A DNA stretch of 10,315 nt from an uncultured Faecalibacterium sp. (GTDB taxonomy: Bacteria > Bacillota > Clostridia > Oscillospirales > Ruminococcaceae), in contig CAKSWU010000039.1 of assembly GCA_934513205.1 (NCBI GenBank), positions 1 through 10,315 of the forward strand, read 5' to 3'. Shown here in pieces: positions 5,958 to 10,315 of the stretch; within the stretch, counting starts at the first letter, position 1, and each line of letters begins with the position of its first letter. The position numbers were made by a program, and so were the translations under genes. The notes below the pieces were generated by a model that worked only from the letters and a program-made list of their open reading frames with translations, ran no database searches and was not told where the DNA came from.

Positions 5958-6080
5958 TGATCGAGGATAAACCGCATCTGATTGAAAAAGAAGTTTTTGA
6001 TCTCAGAAAATATACTGTATCTGCATTGCTTTTATTAAAAATAATAGAGATCGTGATAACCATTTATATGATGCTACAAT

Positions 6081-6111
6081 AAAAAGAGACTGATGCAGTG
6101 CAACAGTCTCT
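6081..6111 (-). terminator. Rho-independent terminator of the csm-cas6 operon
   Basis: On the minus strand AGAGACTG (6111-6104) pairs perfectly with CAGTCTCT (6092-6085) around an 11-nt loop and is followed by TTTTT. It begins 15 nt after the cas6 stop codon. This cleanly ends the type III-A operon, with the helicase promoter about 120 nt further on. Confidence 0.88.
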
Positions 6112-6126
6112 CGATAGCAATGAGGC

Positions 6127-6882
6127 TTATATAACGGGTGCTTTTTTATAAAAATCCGTAGCAGCGCCTCCCATTCCAAGAGTGGTTTTGATGCCAACTC
6201 CGCCATGGGATGCAAAAGAGAGCAACGCGTTCCAAAGTTCCAGAAGCGGCGGCGCAAGGCGCGCCTCGATGGTCACATTGCCTTGAAAGGCTGGAATGCG
6301 CGTTTCTTTCAGCAGATAACGTGTGGTATGGAGATTATAATCCACTATATGAAGCCCCTGCTGTAAAGCCTGCAGTGCATCAGGATCGATAAGGGCATAT
6401 TCTGGAAAGGCAGCGTTCCAATGCGCAATCAGACTTTGCAAAAGCAGAGTTTCCTGCGGGAAAATAGTATAGCGGCCGGACTGCTTGAAGGCGCAAGGCG
6501 ACAGAAAAGCAATTTTGGCACGGGTTTCGCTGCGGGAGCGCCCAGAACGGATCAGTTCTTCAGCGGAGACTGCCGGAAAGGTGCGGACCTCTGAAACCGG
6601 GAGTGTCAATTCATGCAGAGGGATTTCCTTTGCAGATTCCAAAACGGGAGAAACTACCTGTCGAGCAGCGTCATTCAGCAGATTGACCGTCCAGATCAAA
6701 GACTGCTTTTCCGGTGAAAAACATAGAAAATGCGCAATGGGATGTTCCCCTTGCAGATGCATCTGCTCTCCAAATTCAGAAGAAATCTGTGACATCAGCC
6801 AGCCATACAGACGATAGGACCACGACTGGGGAATCCGCACATCATTGGGCGGAGATAAAACCAGTTGAATCTGCTGGATCAT
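6127..6882 (-). CDS. cas6: CRISPR-associated endoribonuclease Cas6
   Basis: A 251-residue RAMP-fold protein. Cas6 cuts precursor crRNA within the repeat and leaves the 5' handle of crRNAs that are loaded into Csm. The C-terminal Gly-rich loop GVGIKTTLGMGG (228-239) is the family hallmark, preceded by the ferredoxin-like strand NVTIEARLAPPLLELWNALLS. His42 in EQMHLQGEHPIAHF is the best candidate for the N-terminal catalytic His. I choose the ATG at 6882 because it overlaps the csm5 stop as ATGA and has GGGGTGAG upstream; a TTG at 6900 would add six residues but lacks that logic. It is the last gene of the operon, after csm5, rather than first as in the well-studied streptococcal and staphylococcal-type layouts. 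Confidence 0.9.
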   Translation of the reverse strand: MIQQIQLVLSPPNDVRIPQSWSYRLYGWLMSQISSEFGEQMHLQGEHPIAHFLCFSPEKQSLIWTVNLLNDAARQVVSPVLESAKEIPLHELTLPVSEVRTFPAVSAEELIRSGRSRSETRAKIAFLSPCAFKQSGRYTIFPQETLLLQSLIAHWNAAFPEYALIDPDALQALQQGLHIVDYNLHTTRYLLKETRIPAFQGNVTIEARLAPPLLELWNALLSFASHGGVGIKTTLGMGGAATDFYKKAPVI

Positions 6883-7982
6883 AAGATACTCACCCCGCAA
6901 TATCCATAGGGATAAAGCCGACCACGAAAGCGAGCATATTTCATGGTGTGCGGGGAAATGCCATTTTCGGCATCACGCTCATGCTTGTGGTTGCGGAACA
7001 TTTGTTTCATTTGTTCTGCCGTCCAGCGCAGCCCCTCTTCTTCACCCAGATAGGGGTACGCCAGCGACTTGGCAAAAAAGCCGGAGCCGCCGCCAAGGAT
7101 CAGGTGTGGCTGCTGCGGCAGGTTGACTGCACCGCTCGGCGGAGTGAAGTGCCTGCTATACGTCTGTTCGTAATAAGTATCAAACTGCTGAATGGCCTCC
7201 AGAAGGGACTCTTTGGTAATGCGCCCCTTCAGCACCGACTGATCCAGCGTCAGCTTGAAGCGTACCTTAGTGCCGGACGCTGCGCATTCCCGACACATGG
7301 GGATGCCGCGATTACTGCCCTTCGCAAAGGAACCGTTCACAAGTGCATCAAATTTTCCGACAAGGACCATCTGCGCATCCGGGATGGGGAGGCTGTCGGA
7401 AACCTGAATGCCACGGAAAATGCTGTTAACGGCGTCCGAAGCGATGCTTTCATCTTTCAGAGTGCGCAGATGCAGCTGGTTGACATATTTCTCTTCCGGA
7501 AAGGTGGCCCGGCGGTTTGGTGCAAGGCTGTGTCCGGTACTGCGGTCAGCCAATACCGCACTCAGCAGCCATGCGGTACGCAGCGCACCCTTGATGCTGC
7601 TGCCGGGAATGTAGGCATGGCCCTGCGCATCACGCTGGAAAGCATGGATCTCTTTCAGCGAGTGCTCGGCGTCCAGAGCATCGCCCACCTCGATCTGATA
7701 TCGGGTCAGCGTTTTCAGCTCCGCATCGGAAATGCCGCAGTCCTTGGTCAGAAATGCCCAGAGATTGGTTTGTTCGCTGAGCATAAACTGCCCGTATTTG
7801 TCCACAAGGTCCCGTTCAACCAGAAAGCTGAAAAAACGCTGCTCGTCCAGAAAGGAGACTTTGCCATTGCGGGTGTTGTACATGTACTCTTTTTTGGTAT
7901 AGCTGCTACCATTGCCAACAAACAGAGGTGCCCATACATTCAGAGTAAGGTCAAAGATCTGCAGATGATCCTGCTGAATCAT
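6879..7982 (-). CDS. csm5: Type III-A CRISPR RAMP protein Csm5
   Basis: A 367-residue RAMP. The diagnostic region is YIPGSSIKGALRTAWL (about 124-139), preceded by an N-terminal strand LQIFDLTLNVWAPLFVGNGS. A Gly-rich LILGGGSGFFAKS lies near residue 300 and the C-terminus is RFRGRLYPYGYCGVSIL. Csm5 caps the 3' end of the crRNA at the head of the Csm complex and is needed for crRNA maturation by recruiting host nucleases. The start at 7982 overlaps the csm4 stop by 4 nt (ATGA). The Cys pair in MCRECAASGT is notable but its role is unknown. Length and motifs fit the family, and nothing appears broken. Confidence 0.93.
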   Translation of the reverse strand: MIQQDHLQIFDLTLNVWAPLFVGNGSSYTKKEYMYNTRNGKVSFLDEQRFFSFLVERDLVDKYGQFMLSEQTNLWAFLTKDCGISDAELKTLTRYQIEVGDALDAEHSLKEIHAFQRDAQGHAYIPGSSIKGALRTAWLLSAVLADRSTGHSLAPNRRATFPEEKYVNQLHLRTLKDESIASDAVNSIFRGIQVSDSLPIPDAQMVLVGKFDALVNGSFAKGSNRGIPMCRECAASGTKVRFKLTLDQSVLKGRITKESLLEAIQQFDTYYEQTYSRHFTPPSGAVNLPQQPHLILGGGSGFFAKSLAYPYLGEEEGLRWTAEQMKQMFRNHKHERDAENGISPHTMKYARFRGRLYPYGYCGVSIL

Positions 7983-8944
7983 AATGTCACCCCCATAAAG
8001 ATTGGCTTGGAATAGCGGTATGCCGGATGTACATCCGACAAACCAACGTCATACAAAGCACCCTGATAACGGTTTTGCAGGACAGAACCTGCGGAAAGGG
8101 CATACTGCGTTTTTTTCTTCAGTGGAGTTTCCACACGATCGGATGCCATGAAGCCGCTGCGGCGCACCAACTGAAAGGAGGCACCCTCTAATGCATGATC
8201 CATTTCATCTGCCTGCGGCAGGCTGGTGCTCAGCAGCAGATAAGGAGCATGCTCGGCAGAAAGAGCGTGATACATCCACTCCGTCTGTTCGTCAAAAGGT
8301 TCGTTCAGATAAATCTTGTCTACGACATGGAACTTTCCATAACCAGAGCTGACTTTGCCGCCGATGCCGGTAGCGCCCAGCCAATCCAGCAGATACTCCA
8401 GATCTTCATCCTGACCATCTTCGGTAAATCCGCAGATGAAATACAGTCCGCAGTCCGGCGCAAAACGGAACAGTCCAACCTGATACGGCATGGTATCCCC
8501 CTGCATGGGAATGGCTGCCTTGGTCTGCTCATAGTGGGTGCCAAAGCTTTCCGGTTGCTCGTCAGGGGTAAAATGACCTTCATGCAGGCTTCTGGCGTAG
8601 CGGTCAAATTCCAACACAGGGACCCATGCTAGCTTTTTTACCTTTTTACGCAGGGTGGTTTCCACTTCCTCAGTGGATTCCGATGCGGCAATGGGCTTTG
8701 GCAGGTAAAACGTTTCGCCATACCAGGGCATTGTATCGCTGAGCAGGAATTTTCCCTGCCGGACCTGCGCACAAAGCTGTTCTAGGGCTTCTTCTCCATG
8801 CTGGACGAGGGTCTCATGGCAGAGGGCAGAAAACAGGGTATCTGCCCGCAGGGTTTCTTCGGAGGTATAAAGTGACAACGCAGAGTCGGATCCTCCGAAA
8901 TGAACAGCTGTGTCAAACTGAAGCTTAAACAGAAAATAGTTCAT
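7979..8944 (-). CDS. csm4: Type III-A CRISPR RAMP protein Csm4
   Basis: A 321-residue Cas5-group RAMP. N-terminal residues YFLFKLQFDTAVHFGGSD with a downstream TLRADTLFSALCHE (31-44) and the Gly-rich GATGIGGKVSSGYGKF (190-205) are typical of Csm4. Csm4 binds the 5' handle of the crRNA and contacts Cas10 at the base of the complex. I place the start at ATG 8942-8944, which has GAGGTGG about 7 nt upstream and gives the usual MNYF beginning; the ATG at 8962 would add six residues without a good ribosome binding site. The gene overlaps csm3 by 20 nt and csm5 by 4 nt, so translation is probably coupled. Confidence 0.94.
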   Translation of the reverse strand: MNYFLFKLQFDTAVHFGGSDSALSLYTSEETLRADTLFSALCHETLVQHGEEALEQLCAQVRQGKFLLSDTMPWYGETFYLPKPIAASESTEEVETTLRKKVKKLAWVPVLEFDRYARSLHEGHFTPDEQPESFGTHYEQTKAAIPMQGDTMPYQVGLFRFAPDCGLYFICGFTEDGQDEDLEYLLDWLGATGIGGKVSSGYGKFHVVDKIYLNEPFDEQTEWMYHALSAEHAPYLLLSTSLPQADEMDHALEGASFQLVRRSGFMASDRVETPLKKKTQYALSAGSVLQNRYQGALYDVGLSDVHPAYRYSKPIFMGVTL

Positions 8945-9590
8945 AACTATCCACCTCATCAAAGAGGGATTTCAGGTGGCTGAGATCCACCTGTGCGCCA
9001 TAGCCTTCCAGCGCAAAGTTTTTCAGGCTGACACGGCCGCTGCCGCGGGAACCATGGCCGCCCAGATAATCCATCTGCAGCAGCTTCATGCCTTTGGCCA
9101 GAAGAGAAAGATCTTCCTCGACCTGTGCCGGGTCGGTTACATCGTAAACGATGCTGACACCGAACTTTGCACCGGCGATCACACGTTCGATTTGGCGAGG
9201 ATTGGCCACAGAGTTGGCACGGGAAATTGCGTTCTCGGTCTTGACCTCGGTCACACCCACATTGGAAAGCTCTTTTGCATTGGACAAAAAGGCATCCGCA
9301 AACTGCAGGCGGGAACGGCGCACCGGCTCCGAGGAACCGAACAGGCGCAGAATGCGCTCGTCGTCCTTGTCGAAAGCAGGCATGTGTTCGATATCCTGAC
9401 AGGTGCTGCGGGCCAGCAGGGTGCGCAGTTTGCCTTTCAGACTGCTGCCGGGTACGATGGGATAACCGGTATAGGGGTCACGCACCACCGGGCTGTCCAC
9501 AGCACCAATGGCAGAAAAGGCAGAGGAACCGCCGATGTGCATACCGGTGCGCACTTCCAGATCGCACCGGATCAGAATTTTTCCATACAT
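8925..9590 (-). CDS. csm3: Type III-A CRISPR target-RNA nuclease subunit Csm3
   Basis: A 221-residue Cas7-group RAMP that forms the backbone of the Csm complex along the crRNA and cuts bound target RNA every 6 nt. The catalytic Asp is D32 in AIGAVDSPVVRD, equivalent to the characterised D33. Other family marks are HIGGSSAF (18-25), VPGSSLKGKLRTLL (47-59), SRLQFADAFL and a Gly-rich GGHGSRGSGR (177-186). The active site appears intact, so RNA cleavage should be functional. I choose ATG 9588-9590 because it has a strong AGGAGGGG ribosome binding site and starts with the normal MYGK; the frame is open further to 9656 inside csm2. It begins 4 nt after the csm2 stop. Confidence 0.96.
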   Translation of the reverse strand: MYGKILIRCDLEVRTGMHIGGSSAFSAIGAVDSPVVRDPYTGYPIVPGSSLKGKLRTLLARSTCQDIEHMPAFDKDDERILRLFGSSEPVRRSRLQFADAFLSNAKELSNVGVTEVKTENAISRANSVANPRQIERVIAGAKFGVSIVYDVTDPAQVEEDLSLLAKGMKLLQMDYLGGHGSRGSGRVSLKNFALEGYGAQVDLSHLKSLFDEVDSYELFSV

Positions 9591-9594
9591 ATGA

Positions 9595-10158
9595 TTACCC
9601 CTCCTTGCCGCCAAAGTAGCGGTGGAAAGCGACCAGCGCTTCCATGTAATGTGCAAAGCGGATCAGGTCCGCACGGTCGGTGGAAATGCCCTTGAGGTAT
9701 TCCAGCAGATGTGATTGCGAAATAAAGTCTTTCATGGGATAAGCTTTATCTTTACCGACACTTTCTCCGGTATCGCGACCATATTCATAGGCTACCCGAA
9801 CTCGCATCAGATTAATCTTTACAACACTTTCGGGCAAAAGTGCTTCTTCGGTGCGGAGATTTTCAACGTTAAAAATCTCTGTTACAAGACTCAACAGGCC
9901 ACGGATCTTGCTGGTGGTCACTTTTTTGGGCTGGCTCATGAGGCTGCGCATAATACGCTCGGCTTCGTCCACGTAATCTTCCGGTACCTTTTTCGGCGTG
10001 ATCTCCGGCGGCAGCTCTTTCTGCTGCCCATAGCTGCTACGGCTGTTATAGCTGCCGGAACCGCTGCGGTTTCCGTTGTAGCTGTTGCTATATCCGCTCC
10101 GGTTGTTGTTATAGCCACCGCCGCCATAGCTGCGGCCATTATCATTCAATCCTGCCAT
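9595..10158 (-). CDS. csm2: Type III-A CRISPR small subunit Csm2 with a low-complexity N-terminal extension
   Basis: A 187-residue protein; typical Csm2 is about 120-150. The core (48-187) is the all-helical small subunit: VDEAERIMRSLM, KVTTSKIRGLLSLV, EIFNVENLR, then INLMRVRVAYEYGRD and the C-terminal LLEYLKGISTDRADLIRFAH with EALVAFHRYFGGKE. Csm2 subunits line the crRNA-target duplex and bridge Csm3 and Cas10. Residues 5-46 are made only of G, N, S, Y, R, Q and D with spaced Tyr and Arg, and are surely disordered. The ATG at 10158 is chosen for its GGGTGG site 8 nt upstream and its overlap with the csm1 end; ATGs at 10191 and 10233 lie deeper in csm1 and have no site. Even with this shortest start the extension remains. 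Confidence 0.93.
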   Translation of the reverse strand: MAGLNDNGRSYGGGGYNNNRSGYSNSYNGNRSGSGSYNSRSSYGQQKELPPEITPKKVPEDYVDEAERIMRSLMSQPKKVTTSKIRGLLSLVTEIFNVENLRTEEALLPESVVKINLMRVRVAYEYGRDTGESVGKDKAYPMKDFISQSHLLEYLKGISTDRADLIRFAHYMEALVAFHRYFGGKEG

Positions 10159-10315
10159 CTGTGTCGCCACCCTTTCTGTTCTGATAGACATCAATATAAA
10201 TTGCGGTGATGAGCTGGTGACGCTGTACGGCATCCAATGCCCAATCCATCATGCTGTGAGAGAATTGCTCGTAAAGTTTATAATCTGGTGCATTCTTTTT
10301 GGGGGAAAGCCGCGC
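10142..10315 (-). CDS. csm1: Cas10/Csm1, C-terminal end only (truncated by window edge)
   Basis: The minus-strand frame is open from the window end to TGA at 10142-10144 and encodes the last 57 residues. The helical domain-4 signature KLYEQFSHSMMDWALDAVQ, then HQLITAIYIDVYQNR, matches the C-terminus of Csm1-type Cas10, a region that contacts Csm2. Its stop lies 17 nt inside csm2, the expected coupled arrangement. Cas10 carries the HD DNase and the GGDD palm that makes cyclic oligoadenylates; both are outside the window, so their integrity cannot be judged. Csm1 is supported over Cmr2 by the csm2-csm5 genes that follow. Confidence 0.9.
   Translation of the reverse strand, partial: ARLSPKKNAPDYKLYEQFSHSMMDWALDAVQRHQLITAIYIDVYQNRKGGDTDGRIE

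Noticed and set aside
4765..5970. Plus-strand open frame of 401 codons opposite the helicase gene
   Set aside because: It is antisense to a protein with clear PLD and helicase motifs, shows no recognisable domain, has no convincing ribosome binding site, and owes its length to the codon bias of the real gene.
6009..6020. Small palindrome ATACTGTAT upstream of the helicase promoter as an SOS box
   Set aside because: It does not match the Firmicute LexA site pattern and lies well upstream of the -35, so nothing supports an operator role.
5902..6063. 54-residue N-terminal extension of the helicase
   Set aside because: The extension overlaps the TTGAAT/TATAAT promoter and lacks a ribosome binding site, whereas the ATG at 5901 has AAGGAAG and begins a well-formed protein.
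6883..6900. TTG start for Cas6
   Set aside because: The ATG at 6882 forms an ATGA overlap with csm5 and has GGGGTGAG upstream, as do the other starts in the operon.
6948..8015. Plus-strand open frame of 355 codons opposite csm5
   Set aside because: It mirrors the full extent of csm5 and has no domain logic. The same applies to the plus-strand frames at 8976-9695 and 9715-10209 opposite csm3 and csm2.
10021..10146. Repeat-like sequence considered as a CRISPR array or simple DNA repeat
   Set aside because: The periodicity follows codons for G/N/S/Y/R in the csm2 frame; there are no identical 28-37 bp repeats with unique spacers. No CRISPR array was found anywhere in the window.

Overview
The window reads as chromosomal DNA from a moderate-GC gut Firmicute. 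Codon use, Shine-Dalgarno sites and protein style suggest an Oscillospiraceae/Faecalibacterium-like clostridium, but that is inference and no single marker proves it. It is an accessory region: the left third is a patchwork with signs of mobile-element decay, the middle is a helicase operon, and the right 40% is a type III-A CRISPR (Csm) effector operon.

Left part (1-1954). The window opens in the last 79 residues of a hybrid histidine kinase or response regulator (+). A spacer with two hairpin terminators and a possible decayed minus-strand gene tail follows. Next come a small XRE-family repressor (633-971, +) with an inverted repeat over its leader, a terminator, and an unrecognised 172-residue protein (1096-1614, +). 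Immediately after that is a run of consecutive hairpins (about 1621-1740) that resembles the transfer-origin region of clostridial conjugative or mobilisable elements, with no relaxase beside it. It abuts a start-less fragment of a two-helix membrane protein on the minus strand (1784-1954).

Middle part (1955-5957, all minus). A sigma-A-like promoter (TTGAAT-17 nt-TATAAT) drives a three-gene operon read right to left. Its genes are a 1052-residue PLD-nuclease/SF2-helicase/DUF3427 protein, a 122-residue SANT/HTH-like protein 6 nt downstream, and a MutT-type Nudix hydrolase 14 nt further on. The domain set and the position next to CRISPR genes make this a candidate defence operon; that is inference.

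Right part (6079-10315, all minus). The operon runs csm1/cas10 (only its C-terminal 57 residues are here), csm2, csm3, csm4, csm5, cas6, with overlaps or 4-nt gaps throughout, and ends in a clean terminator at 6081-6111. Cas6 processes the crRNA; Csm1-5 form the RNA-guided complex in which Csm3 cuts target RNA and Cas10 carries the DNase/cyclic-oligoadenylate activities. No CRISPR array, cas1/cas2 or csm6-like effector lies in the window. The most unusual protein feature is a low-complexity Gly/Asn/Ser/Tyr/Arg N-terminal extension on Csm2.
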